A stretch of 21,359 nucleotides of DNA from Dehalococcoidia bacterium (GTDB taxonomy: Bacteria; Chloroflexota; Dehalococcoidia; UBA2979): the NCBI GenBank assembly GCA_030745285.1, contig JASLOV010000110.1:1-21359 (forward strand). The letters run 5' to 3'. Under the pieces are notes generated by a model. That model was not told where the DNA came from, did not search any database, and saw only the letters and a list, made by a program, of their open reading frames with translations. Position 1 is the stretch's first letter; every line of letters starts with the position of its first letter. Positions 1 to 7,293 of this stretch are shown here, piece after piece. Made by a program: the position numbers and the translations under genes.

Positions 1-1
1 G

Positions 2-463
2 CCGCTGCCGACGGTCACCTTCCCGGGCGACCTCACGCTGCACTACGGCAACACGGAGGTGCAGCTGCTGTACGGCGGTCCCGCCCACACCACGGGCGAT
101 GTGATGGTCTACTTCCCAGCCTCGAAGCTGCTCTTCGCCGGCGACCTCGCCTTCTACTACGCGACGCCGCTGTGCCGGGGCGACATGGCGAACTGGATTC
201 GCATCATCGACCGCCTGGACGACATCGAGATCGAACTCGTCGTCCCCGGCCACGGCCCTCCCGGCGACCTGACGGCAATGGCGGACCAGCGCGAATACCT
301 CGATTTCATGCTGACGAAGACCCGCGCCGCGTTCGACGACGGAATGACCCAGGAGCAGGCCGCCGCCGCCATCGACCTCGGCCAGTGGGGCACGTGGCCG
401 GAGTCCGAGCGCAAGGAGATGAACATCGCCACGCTCTACAGCACGTTTGCCGCGGAGGGCTAG
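2..463 (+). CDS. MBL-fold metallo-hydrolase, C-terminal part
   Basis: The 5' end lies outside the window; the reading frame is open from base 2 to TAG at 461-463 (about 153 residues). Three metal-site motifs of the metallo-beta-lactamase fold are visible in order: the His of GGPAHTTGDVMVYFP, the Asp of LLFAGDLAF and the His of VVPGHGPPGD. The N-terminal HxHxDH motif would lie upstream of the window. This arrangement is typical of the broad MBL hydrolase family, including glyoxalase II-like and cyclase-like members. The substrate cannot be told. The C-terminal helix (residues after LTAMADQREYLDFM) resembles MBL proteins that hydrolyse small esters or lactams. It converges on the amidase with only 16 bases between the two stop codons, so the 3' ends may share termination. 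An internal GTG at 59 is unlikely to be the start because the fold continues upstream of it. Confidence 0.85.
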   Translation, partial: PLPTVTFPGDLTLHYGNTEVQLLYGGPAHTTGDVMVYFPASKLLFAGDLAFYYATPLCRGDMANWIRIIDRLDDIEIELVVPGHGPPGDLTAMADQREYLDFMLTKTRAAFDDGMTQEQAAAAIDLGQWGTWPESERKEMNIATLYSTFAAEG

Positions 464-479
464 CCCCGAGACCTCCCAG

Positions 480-2066
480 CTAGTCGATCGGTGGGCGCAC
501 GCCGGCCGCGTCGAAGCGGCGCTCGAGCGCCATGCCGAGGCGGATCAGGGTCTCCTCGCCGTAGAGCCGTCCGACGAGCGTGACCGAATGCGGCTTGCCG
601 TCGACGACGGCCACCCGCAGCGTCAGCGTCGGGTGGCCGGTGTAGTTCGTGAGCGCGACGAAATCGTTCCAGCGGCCGGGTGTGAGCACGGCGTCGAAGC
701 CGTCGAGCCCGCGGTCGAGGTCGCGCATCAGCCGCCCGCGCAGCCGCGTCGCCTGCACGTACCCGACGGCGGGGACCATGCGGGCCGTGCGGAACAGGTT
801 CGGCCACGCGTTGGCGGACTGCCGCACCATCAGGTCGTCGCGGTCCGAGCGCGTGAGTTCGTCGAAGGCGGCGGCCGTCTCGACGGCGACGATCGGACGT
901 AGCGTACGCTGACTGACGGCCGGCAGGCGGATCGGGGCGGCGTCGACGCCGGACTTCCTCAGTTCGTCCAGTGCCTGCCGGTCGGTCGACGCGGTGTCGC
1001 GCCCACGGAAGTCAGGAGCGACGTAGCCGACGCGCAGCCGGCGCAGCCGCCGCGTCGCATCGAAGTTGAAGGGCATGTCGATGGCGCAGTTGTCCTCGCC
1101 ATCGGCCCCGTTGAGGGCGTCGAGCACGAGCGCGGTGTCTTCGACGGCGCGGGTCATCGGGCCGATCTTGTCCATCGTCCAGGCCAGCGCCATTGCGCCC
1201 GTCCGGGGCACGCGGCCGAAGGTCGGGCGCAACCCGGTCACGCCGCAGCGTGTCGAGGGCGAAACGATCGAGCCCATCGTCTCCGTACCGAGCGCGAAGC
1301 CGACCAGGCCTGCCGCGACCGCCGCGGCGGAGCCGGCGCTGGAGCCGCTGGAACCCCGGCGGCGGTCCCACGGGCTGCGCGTCTTCGCGCCGAACCAGAC
1401 GTCGCCGTTGGCGAGCGCGCCGAGCGAGAGCTTCGCCACCAGCACCGCGCCCGCTTGGTGCAGGCGCTCCACGACCGTCGCGTCGCGTCGTGCGACACGG
1501 TCCTTGTAAGGCACGGCCCCCCACGTCGTGCGTACCCCCTTCGTGTCCAGCAGGTCCTTCGCTCCCCAGGGGATGCCGTGCAGCGGCCCGCGGTAGTACC
1601 CGTCAGCGGTCTCGCGGTCGGCGCGACGGGCGGCGGCGAGCGCCTGCCGCTCCATCAGCGTGATCACGCAGTGCAGCTTCGTGTCGTGCCGCTTCAGTCG
1701 CTCGATGTAGATGCGGGTGAGCCGCTCGCTGCTGAGCCGCCGCGACTCGATCCAGCGCGAGAGCACCGTGACCGGCGCAAAGGCGATGTCGATGTCGTCG
1801 TCGGGCAGGCGGGGCAGACGTCCGCGGCTACGGACGAGCGGGCGCTGCTCGGTCTCGAAGGTCATGTCCGGCAGCCGCGGGTCGAAGCCGCCGCCGGGCG
1901 CCTCGCCGTTCTCCAGGGCGGCGTCGCGTGCCTTGCGGAAGCCGTCGAGGAAGCGGCGATACGACGTTGCCGCGGTGCGTCGTTCGGCCGGCGTGAAGCG
2001 CAGATCGGCGAACTTCTCCGCCTCGGCCAGCGTGCGCGGGGTGACCGCTCTGCTTGATGCCATCAT
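480..2066 (-). CDS. Amidase signature (AS) family amidase
   Basis: Cytoplasmic Ser-cisSer-Lys hydrolase of amide bonds, about 528 residues. Counting from the ATG at 2063, the catalytic Lys is K169 (GIPWGAKD), the Ser-rich loop GSSGSSAGSAAAVAAG supplies the cis-Ser (S241/S242), and the nucleophile is S265 in GTETMGSIVSP. The following CGVTGLRPTFGRVPRTG block is diagnostic of the family. The substrate is not predictable: GatA-like, aryl amides and nitrile-derived amides are all possible, but there is no gatB or gatC nearby, so a tRNA amidotransferase role is unlikely. Two adjacent ATG codons (2066 and 2063) follow an AGGAGG at 2071-2076 on the minus strand; the second has the better spacing (6 bases). 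A longer frame to 2198 is rejected because it lacks a ribosome site and runs into the divergent promoter. It is divergent from the gamma-glutamyltransferase gene, suggesting co-regulated amide or peptide scavenging. Confidence 0.93.
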   Translation of the reverse strand: MMASSRAVTPRTLAEAEKFADLRFTPAERRTAATSYRRFLDGFRKARDAALENGEAPGGGFDPRLPDMTFETEQRPLVRSRGRLPRLPDDDIDIAFAPVTVLSRWIESRRLSSERLTRIYIERLKRHDTKLHCVITLMERQALAAARRADRETADGYYRGPLHGIPWGAKDLLDTKGVRTTWGAVPYKDRVARRDATVVERLHQAGAVLVAKLSLGALANGDVWFGAKTRSPWDRRRGSSGSSAGSAAAVAAGLVGFALGTETMGSIVSPSTRCGVTGLRPTFGRVPRTGAMALAWTMDKIGPMTRAVEDTALVLDALNGADGEDNCAIDMPFNFDATRRLRRLRVGYVAPDFRGRDTASTDRQALDELRKSGVDAAPIRLPAVSQRTLRPIVAVETAAAFDELTRSDRDDLMVRQSANAWPNLFRTARMVPAVGYVQATRLRGRLMRDLDRGLDGFDAVLTPGRWNDFVALTNYTGHPTLTLRVAVVDGKPHSVTLVGRLYGEETLIRLGMALERRFDAAGVRPPID

Positions 2067-2088
2067 GTGCCTCCTCGATTCCCGCGGT

Positions 2089-2107
2089 CCCCGCCGTCCG
2101 GGCGGGG
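2089..2107 (-). promoter_or_regulatory. GC hairpin in the amidase leader
   Basis: CCCCGCC (2089-2095) pairs perfectly with GGCGGGG (2101-2107) around a five-base loop. It sits 12 bases upstream of the amidase ribosome-binding site on the minus strand, within the 123-base divergent region shared with the gamma-glutamyltransferase gene. It could modulate translation or transcription of either gene; no clear sigma-70 hexamers were recognised here. Confidence 0.35.
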
Positions 2108-2189
2108 AGGGCGAATCTACTACCATCGACGCGGGCGCGTGTGCCATGCTTTCGCGGCCACCGAACCGACCGCCGATCTGGGGACCCGC

Positions 2190-3854
2190 ATGCCACACGC
2201 CGACAACCTGCCGTTCCGTTCACGCCGGCCGTCGATCGTGGCGAAGGGCGGCATGGTCGCCACCACCCAGCCGCTGGCGGCGCAGGCCGGCGTCGACATC
2301 CTCCGCGCCGGCGGCAACGCCGCCGACGCCGCCGTCGCCACCGCCGCCGCGCTGGCGGTCACGGAGCCCACCTCGACAGGGCTCGGCGGCGACTGCTTCG
2401 CCCTCTTCCACGACGCATCGTCGAAGACCGTGCAGGCCGTCAACGGCAGCGGCCGCGCGCCGGCGGTGCTCACCATCGACCTGCTGGCCGAGCGCGGCAT
2501 CTCCGGCAGCTTCATGGGCGGTGGGCCGGAGGTGCGCCCCCACCTGGTGACGGTACCGGGCACGACGGCGGGCTGGGCGGACACCATCGAGCGCCACGGC
2601 CGCATGACGCTGGCGGACGTGCTGCAACCGGCGATCCGGCTCGCCGAGGAGGGCTTCCCGGTCTCGCCGTTGATCGCGGTTTACTGGGACGAGCAAATGC
2701 CCCTGCTGGAGGCCGGCCCGCACGGCGACGAGTTGATGATCGACGGCCATGCGCCCCGCCCCGGCGAGATCTGGCGCAACCCCGGCGTCGCCGCGGCGCT
2801 GCGATTGATCGCCGAGGGCGGCCCGGCGGCCTTCTACGGCGGAGAGCCCGGCCGCGCCATCGTCGAGGTGCTCGAGAGCCTGGGCGGGGTGATGACGCTC
2901 GACGACCTCGCGCGCCACCACAGCACCTTCGACGCGCCGATCAGCACGACCTACCGCGGCATGACGGTGTACGAGTGTCCGCCGAACGGGCAGGGCCTGA
3001 CCGTGCTGCTCGCACTGAACATCCTCGAGGGCTTCGACATCGCCGCGATGGACCGGGATTCACCGCAGTACTGGCATACGCTGATCGAGGCGCTGCGGCT
3101 GGGCTTCGCCGACTCGCGCTGGTTCGTCGCCGACCCCGCCGTCACCGACGTGCCCGTGCGGGCGCTGCTCTCGGCCGAGTACGCGGAACGCCGTCGTGCG
3201 CTCTTCGACCCGGCCGCGGCGAACGCGGCCCACGAGCATGGCGCGGTCGCGGCAAGCCCGGCGCAGCCGGCGCCGGTCGCGGGCGGATCGGACACCGTCT
3301 ACCTCACCGCCGTCGACGGCGAAGGTAACGCCTGCAGCTTCATCAACAGCAACTACGCCGGATTCGGCACCGGTATCGTGCCGCGGGGCTGGGGATTCTC
3401 GATGCAGAACCGTGGCGCAGGGTTCTCGCTCGACCGCGACCATCCGAACGCGCTGGAGGGCGGGAAACGGCCGTACCACACCATCATCCCGGCGATGACG
3501 ACCTACGAGGACGGCACGCTGCACGCCAGCTTCGGCGTGAAGGGCGGCTTCATGCAGCCGCCCGGCCACGTGCTGGTGCTGTCGAACATGCTCGACCGCG
3601 GCATGACGCCGCAGGAGGCGCTCGATGCGCCGCGGTTCGCCCTGCAGCCGGGTGACGCCGCGGGCTCGGTGTTGCTGGAGACGGGCATCCCGGTCGAGAC
3701 GATGAGCGCGCTGGCGGCGATCGGCCACGATGTCGTGCCCTCGACCAACCGCTTCGCCTTCGGTACCGGCCACGCCATCGTGCGCGACCGGGAGTCAGGC
3801 GTGCTGTGGGGTGGCGCGGACCCGCGCGCCGATGGCACGGCGATCGGGTACTAG
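2190..3854 (+). CDS. Gamma-glutamyltransferase family Ntn-hydrolase
   Basis: A 554-residue member of the gamma-glutamyltranspeptidase/cephalosporin acylase family, made as a precursor that cleaves itself to expose an N-terminal Thr. The predicted nucleophile is Thr369 in GGSDTVYLTAVDGEGNA, aligning with the TTHYSVVD start of the E. coli small subunit. This would give a 368-residue large and a 186-residue small subunit. Family landmarks include AGGNAADAAVA near the N terminus, STGLGGDCF, YRGMTVYECPPNGQG and GGKRPYHTIIPAM. It transfers or hydrolyses gamma-glutamyl groups, for example from glutathione. No signal peptide is seen, so it resembles cytoplasmic YwrD-like enzymes rather than the periplasmic type. 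The ATG at 2190 is chosen because residues upstream (open to 2067) are Arg-rich and lie over the promoter. The PPOX gene follows 61 bases later. Confidence 0.93.
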   Translation: MPHADNLPFRSRRPSIVAKGGMVATTQPLAAQAGVDILRAGGNAADAAVATAAALAVTEPTSTGLGGDCFALFHDASSKTVQAVNGSGRAPAVLTIDLLAERGISGSFMGGGPEVRPHLVTVPGTTAGWADTIERHGRMTLADVLQPAIRLAEEGFPVSPLIAVYWDEQMPLLEAGPHGDELMIDGHAPRPGEIWRNPGVAAALRLIAEGGPAAFYGGEPGRAIVEVLESLGGVMTLDDLARHHSTFDAPISTTYRGMTVYECPPNGQGLTVLLALNILEGFDIAAMDRDSPQYWHTLIEALRLGFADSRWFVADPAVTDVPVRALLSAEYAERRRALFDPAAANAAHEHGAVAASPAQPAPVAGGSDTVYLTAVDGEGNACSFINSNYAGFGTGIVPRGWGFSMQNRGAGFSLDRDHPNALEGGKRPYHTIIPAMTTYEDGTLHASFGVKGGFMQPPGHVLVLSNMLDRGMTPQEALDAPRFALQPGDAAGSVLLETGIPVETMSALAAIGHDVVPSTNRFAFGTGHAIVRDRESGVLWGGADPRADGTAIGY

Positions 3855-3915
3855 CCGCCGCTCACGAGGACAACCGGGGCCAGTCAGGCCAAGCAGATAG
3901 ACAGGGGAGAGACGC

Positions 3916-4344
3916 ATGCCCGTCACGATGTCGACCGACGAGGTCCACGCCTACCTGGACAGCCGCCCCGGCTGGATGCAGTTCACGACGATCGGTCGCG
4001 ACGGCTACCCGCACACGGTGCCGATCGGCTTCTTCCGCATCGGCGACTCCGTCTACACCGGCGGCCGGGCGACGACGCAGCGTGCTCGCAACATCGCCCG
4101 CAACCCGAGGGTGAGCGCGCTGTTCGAGACCGGCGGCTCGATGGAGGACATCAAGGGGGTGTTGCTGCAGGGCGACGCCGAGATGGTGACGGAGCCGTCC
4201 GCGGTGCTCGAACTGATCCGCGATGCGGCCCGCCAGCGCGGCGTGGCCGAGGACGAGCTGCCGCAGGAGGCGCCCGCGGATTCCTCGTACATCCGCCTCA
4301 CGCCGCGACGCACGATCTCGTGGGACTACTCGAGAGAGGGCTGA
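3916..4344 (+). CDS. PPOX-class split-barrel flavin/F420-dependent oxidoreductase
   Basis: A 142-residue protein of the pyridoxamine 5'-phosphate oxidase-like split-barrel superfamily. The N-terminal block MQFTTIGRDGYPHTVPIGFF forms the first barrel strands, followed by VYTGGRATTQRARNIARNPRVSALFETGG, the usual strand that contacts the cofactor phosphate. YIRLTPRRTISWDYS near the end matches the C-terminal strand of the TIGR03618-like group. FMN or F420 could be the cofactor; the two LLM paralogues elsewhere in the window make F420 plausible but do not prove it. The start has a strong GGGGAGA ribosome site (3905-3911) followed by the ATG at 3916. The last 19 bases overlap the convergent membrane-protein gene. 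It probably follows the gamma-glutamyltransferase in one transcript. Confidence 0.85.
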   Translation: MPVTMSTDEVHAYLDSRPGWMQFTTIGRDGYPHTVPIGFFRIGDSVYTGGRATTQRARNIARNPRVSALFETGGSMEDIKGVLLQGDAEMVTEPSAVLELIRDAARQRGVAEDELPQEAPADSSYIRLTPRRTISWDYSREG

Positions 4345-5753
4345 CCCCCCGATGTGCCGCCGCCGGAACCACCGACACCACCGACACCGCCAGCACGCCG
4401 CTCTTCGCGGCGCGCGAAGTACGGCCATGCGACGCCCGCGGCCACGGCCAGCGCCGATGCCAGCGCCACCCGCAGCGCGGAAGAGGCGAACCCGCCCGCG
4501 AGGTCGTTGACCACGGTCTCGACGCGCTCGACGTAGCTCAGCCGGACGCTCTCGAAGCTCTCCGACCAGTCCTCGGTGGCCTCCACCAGGCCGTCGTGGA
4601 TCTCCGGCTCCGCGAACTGGTCGTAGACGGGGCCCGCCACCAGGAACCAGAAGCTGCTCACGGCGAAGAGGGCACCCGCGCCCCAGATCAGCCTCGATGG
4701 CCAGCTGCGGCCCCCCAGCGCGCCGACGCTGAGCACGAGCCCGGCGACGATGATGATGCTCGTCCAGCGCAGCGCGCCGCGCACCAGCCCGGCCCGCCCG
4801 CGCACGTCGTCGAAGTCGGCGGCGGACCCACCGTCCTCCGCGAGGTCCTCCAGGAAGTCGTCGCTGGTGTAGACGAAGTCACGCTGCAACCACTCAAGGC
4901 CCCGGGCCAGTTCATCCTCGGCGCCTGCGCCCTGGTCGCGGAGCGCACGGTTGAGGTCGACATCACTGTAGACGAAGCCGCTGCTCGCGAGCGCTTCCGG
5001 CGTCTGCTGCAGCAGCAACGCGAGGATGGCGGCAAGCTCGGGCTGTTCGGCGAAGTCGATCGTCACTTCGAACGTCGAGACCTCGCCGAGCAGGTAGGGG
5101 AGGAGGGCGTCTACCGAATCGAACAGCTGGTCCGTGAACCACGCCGCGGCGACGGCCAGATCCGGGCTGCGACTGCGCAGTTCTGCTCGCGCGGCGGCGG
5201 CCTCGATGCCGGCCGACTGGGCTGCCGTCACGGCCTGGTCTTCGAAGCTCTGGTAGGCGCCCTCGATCATCACGCGTCCGAGGTCGAGTTCGCGGAACGC
5301 CGCCTCCACCGGCGACGGCCCGCCGTCCCTGCCGAGCGCGACATCGACGCGCTCGCCGAGGTTCAGTCTCAGTTCGAAGCTGTCGGTGTCGCCCGCCAGG
5401 TAGGGGATGAACTCGTCGATCGCGTGCTCCGCCAGCGCCCGCGTGTACTCCGGCGGGAAGATCTGGCGCACCAGGTCGGCCAACACGCGCTGGGCCGTGG
5501 CGTCGGCGGGGAAGTCCGCTTCTCCGAAGTTGTCGGGGCGCCAGTCCGCCTGCTCCTCCAGCCACTCCTCGACGGCGTGCGGGATCACTTCCTGGTCCAC
5601 GAAGGCGTAGAGCTCGATCCCCGACAGCTCGTCCTTCAGGTAGCCCCGGTCAAGTGCCGCCCCGGCGATGCGGTCGACGGTGATGCAGGCGCCGAAGGCG
5701 ACGACAAGGAAGGCCACCAGCACGACGGCAATGGCTCGGCGCGCAACGATCAT
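4326..5753 (-). CDS. Hypothetical membrane protein with large extracytoplasmic domain
   Basis: A 475-residue protein that I do not recognise. One N-terminal membrane helix (about residues 7-23) is followed by about 300 mostly acidic, helical residues with no obvious family motif. Three further helices lie at about 331-349, 355-376 and 427-446, then a short basic stretch (ARREERR) and a Gly/Val-rich tail. This predicts the N terminus inside, a large external domain, and a C-terminal membrane bundle. The VAFGAC stretch at the end of helix 1 is not a good lipobox because Phe sits at -3. Start choice: GGGGAGG lies 8-9 bases before the ATG at 5753. The 3' end overlaps the PPOX gene by 19 bases. 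Codon use and composition match the neighbours, so this looks like a native, lineage-specific gene. Confidence 0.8.
   Translation of the reverse strand: MIVARRAIAVVLVAFLVVAFGACITVDRIAGAALDRGYLKDELSGIELYAFVDQEVIPHAVEEWLEEQADWRPDNFGEADFPADATAQRVLADLVRQIFPPEYTRALAEHAIDEFIPYLAGDTDSFELRLNLGERVDVALGRDGGPSPVEAAFRELDLGRVMIEGAYQSFEDQAVTAAQSAGIEAAAARAELRSRSPDLAVAAAWFTDQLFDSVDALLPYLLGEVSTFEVTIDFAEQPELAAILALLLQQTPEALASSGFVYSDVDLNRALRDQGAGAEDELARGLEWLQRDFVYTSDDFLEDLAEDGGSAADFDDVRGRAGLVRGALRWTSIIIVAGLVLSVGALGGRSWPSRLIWGAGALFAVSSFWFLVAGPVYDQFAEPEIHDGLVEATEDWSESFESVRLSYVERVETVVNDLAGGFASSALRVALASALAVAAGVAWPYFARREERRAGGVGGVGGSGGGTSGGQPSLE
4368..4391 (+). repeat. 9-base tandem repeat encoding the Gly/Val tail
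   Basis: ACCACCGAC occurs twice in tandem (4368-4376 and 4377-4385), followed by a partial copy. On the minus strand it encodes the VGG repeats near the C terminus of the membrane protein. Simple slippage inside a coding tail is the likeliest origin. Confidence 0.6.
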
Positions 5754-5895
5754 CCAGCGGTCCTCCCCGGGCGCGACCTACCCCTGACATCATGCGCGTA
5801 CGGGCGCTGCCGTAAAGCGGGCGAAGCTCTCGCACCAGGGAAGGGCGCGCCACGTAGTGGCGATCACCGAAGCCTGGGCGGCGCTGTCGGACACT

Positions 5896-5987
5896 GTGAG
5901 CGAGGCAGGGCACCCCGGTGTTCTCGCCTCTGGCGGAGGGGGCGTAATCGCGTCCTCCCTCGCCCCCTCCGCCACCCAAACGCTCAC
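5896..5987 (+). other. Strong hairpin region upstream of the thioredoxin-like gene
   Basis: A perfect 14-base inverted repeat, TGGCGGAGGGGGCG (5931-5944) and its complement (5961-5974), brackets a 16-base loop. An outer 7-base pair, GTGAGCG (5896-5902) with CGCTCAC (5981-5987), could extend the fold. It lies in the 247-base gap between the divergent membrane-protein gene (start 5753) and the probable start of the thioredoxin-like gene (6001). No T-tract follows, so a simple intrinsic terminator is unlikely; a structured leader, attenuator or protein-binding site is more plausible. I could not match it to any riboswitch consensus I know. Confidence 0.5.
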
Positions 5988-6000
5988 TCCGGTGAATGAG

Positions 6001-6306
6001 GTGCCTGTGATTTCCACCAGCCGGGCCGGGTCGAGCCCTCACGGGCCCGAGCTTGTGCTCTACATCGAAGATGGCTGTTCTTCCTGCGATAGCGCGACCG
6101 GGATCGCCGAGCGCGCTCGCGATGAGTTCCCGCACGTCGTAGTGACGATCGTCGATCTCAGCGTATCCTCAGAGCATCAGCCTCGGGCGGTGTACGCCGT
6201 ACCGACGTTCCTCTTGGACGGCGAGGTCGTCTCGCTGGGCACGCCGAGCTGGGAGCAACTGGCACCGCTGCTGCATGCAGCGCTGGAGGGGGCAGGGACC
6301 ACATGA
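6001..6306 (+). CDS. Small thioredoxin/glutaredoxin-like CxxC protein
   Basis: A 101-residue redox protein. Beta strand ELVLYIEDG leads into the active site C26-S-S-C29 at the start of a helix. VVVTIVDLS forms the next strand, and the conserved cis-Pro is P68 in YAVPTFLLDGEVV. This is the core of the thioredoxin fold as in glutaredoxin-like DUF836/thioredoxin_3 proteins; it probably reduces or senses disulfides in the cytoplasm. The frame stays open back to a GTG at 5857, but that version would encode the hairpin at 5931-5974 as a low-complexity stretch. GTG at 6001 is preferred because GGTG lies 6 bases upstream; GTG at 6007 is also possible. Its stop overlaps the Crp/Fnr start as ATGA, implying translational coupling. 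Confidence 0.75.
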   Translation: MPVISTSRAGSSPHGPELVLYIEDGCSSCDSATGIAERARDEFPHVVVTIVDLSVSSEHQPRAVYAVPTFLLDGEVVSLGTPSWEQLAPLLHAALEGAGTT

Positions 6307-7019
6307 CACAGGCCACGATCTCGTCAGAGCACAACGCGCGCTCGACGGTGGACGCCGCCAAGGTGGCGTACCTCTCTGCAACCGACCTCTTCCAGGACAT
6401 GGACGAACGCAGCCTGGAGCAGATCGAGCGCGGCGCGGTGATGACCAGCTGCCATCGCGGCACCGTCTTCTACACGCCGGGCGAGACCGGCGAGGTGCTG
6501 TTCATCCTCAAGGCGGGGCGCGTCAACCTGTATCGCATGACGGCCGAGGGCAAGAAGCTGGTGACTACCACGGTCGAACCCGGCACCGTCTTCGGCGAGA
6601 TGTCGATGATCGGCCAGGGCATGGTCGATTCCTTCGCCGAGGCGGCCGAGGACTGTACGTTGTGCGTGATGTCGCGCGTCGACGTCGAACGCCTGATCAA
6701 GGAGCAGCCCTCCGTCTCGCTGCGCCTGCTGGAGCTGCTGGCGAACCGGCTGGATGCCGCGGAGGAGCGGCTGGCCGATGTCGCCTACAAGTCGGTGCCT
6801 GCTCGCATCGCCACGACGCTGCTGCGCCTTGCGGGCGACGACAACGCCCCGGTGCGGCTCTCGCACCAGGACATCGCCGATATGGTCGGAACCTACCGCG
6901 AGACGGCGACGCGCATCCTCAACGAGCTGCGCACCGACGGATTGATCGAGCTCAATCGCATGCGAATCGAGATCGTCCGGCCCGACGGTCTGGAGCGGGT
7001 CGCCGACGAACTGGTCTAG
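6303..7019 (+). CDS. Crp/Fnr family transcriptional regulator
   Basis: A 238-residue regulator. Residues about 28-145 form the cyclic-nucleotide-binding-type beta roll (LFQDMDERSLEQIE, GEVLFILKAGRVNLYR, GTVFGEMSMIG). Next come the dimer helix and a winged helix-turn-helix at about 187-214 (SHQDIADMVGTYRETATRIL). The phosphate-binding cassette keeps the Glu (E99) but lacks the Arg-Ser pair that holds cAMP in CRP, so cAMP is probably not the ligand. No N-terminal FNR Cys cluster is present, but a C118-T-L-C121 pair sits in the beta roll. Coupling (ATGA overlap) to the CxxC protein and the thioredoxin lipoprotein just downstream suggest a redox or nitrosative signal; this is inference. A 4-base stem with a UUCG loop follows its stop. 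Confidence 0.93.
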   Translation: MTQATISSEHNARSTVDAAKVAYLSATDLFQDMDERSLEQIERGAVMTSCHRGTVFYTPGETGEVLFILKAGRVNLYRMTAEGKKLVTTTVEPGTVFGEMSMIGQGMVDSFAEAAEDCTLCVMSRVDVERLIKEQPSVSLRLLELLANRLDAAEERLADVAYKSVPARIATTLLRLAGDDNAPVRLSHQDIADMVGTYRETATRILNELRTDGLIELNRMRIEIVRPDGLERVADELV

Positions 7020-7027
7020 CTTCGGGT

Positions 7028-7039
7028 CGCCTTCGGGCG
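7028..7039 (+). terminator. UUCG-tetraloop hairpin after the Crp/Fnr gene
   Basis: CGCC (7028-7031), loop TTCG, GGCG (7036-7039): a very stable cUUCGg tetraloop hairpin 9 bases after the regulator stop codon. There is no T-tract, so it may be a weak terminator or a 3'-end stabiliser. Confidence 0.35.
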
Positions 7040-7061
7040 CTCTCCGGGGATTAACACTTCC

Positions 7062-7091
7062 TTGAGGAACGCTGCGGCGCCGGCGGATACG
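7062..7091 (+). promoter_or_regulatory. Possible promoter of the thioredoxin lipoprotein gene
   Basis: TTGAGG (7062-7067) and GATACG (7086-7091) with an 18-base spacer resemble sigma-70 hexamers. The expected transcript start (about 7098-7100) coincides with the ATG at 7100, which lacks a good ribosome site, so the mRNA could be leaderless. Confidence 0.3.
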
Positions 7092-7099
7092 GTGTTTGC

Positions 7100-7273
7100 A
7101 TGACGCGACTGCTCTCCGCGCTGGTGGCGCTCGCTCTCCCGCTACTCGCCGCATGCGGCGGCGGGACTCTCGAGTCCGCCGCTGTCTCGGCCACGACCCC
7201 GCCCGAGGCGGTGCAGGCCAGCGCCGGGCAGGCCAGCGTTACGAGCAGCGGCGAACCGGCGGCGACGCAGTAG
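7100..7273 (+). CDS. Lipoprotein signal and linker, 5' part of a split thioredoxin gene
   Basis: Encodes 57 residues: a basic start (MTR), a hydrophobic stretch and a clean lipobox L16-A17-A18-C19 (LPLLAACGGG), so the product would be lipid-anchored outside the membrane. A Ser/Ala/Thr/Pro-rich linker follows and ends at TAG 7271-7273. From this point the coding signal moves to another frame and continues as a thioredoxin-like domain. Restoring one G (CAG-TAG to CAG-GTA-G) at 7270/7271 joins the two frames as ...GEPAATQ-VDFATG... without loss. It is therefore most likely the first part of one gene, broken by a real or artefactual one-base deletion. A stand-alone 57-residue lipoprotein is the less likely alternative. 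The frame in register with the thioredoxin domain over this stretch is Arg-rich and looks like a shadow. Confidence 0.65.
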   Translation: MTRLLSALVALALPLLAACGGGTLESAAVSATTPPEAVQASAGQASVTSSGEPAATQ

Positions 7274-7293
7274 ACTTTGCCACCGGACCGGCG

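Noticed and set aside
2067..2189. Upstream extension of the gamma-glutamyltransferase to 2067
   Set aside because: Residues are Arg-rich and unlike the family, and the stretch must hold the divergent promoters.
4320..5999. 559-codon plus-strand open frame
   Set aside because: Shadow of the minus-strand membrane protein; Arg/His/Gly-rich, no motif, no ribosome site.
5857..6000. GTG 5857 as start of the thioredoxin-like gene
   Set aside because: It would encode the perfect 14-bp hairpin as low-complexity protein with no similarity to the fold; GTG 6001 has a nearby GGTG. Not fully excluded.
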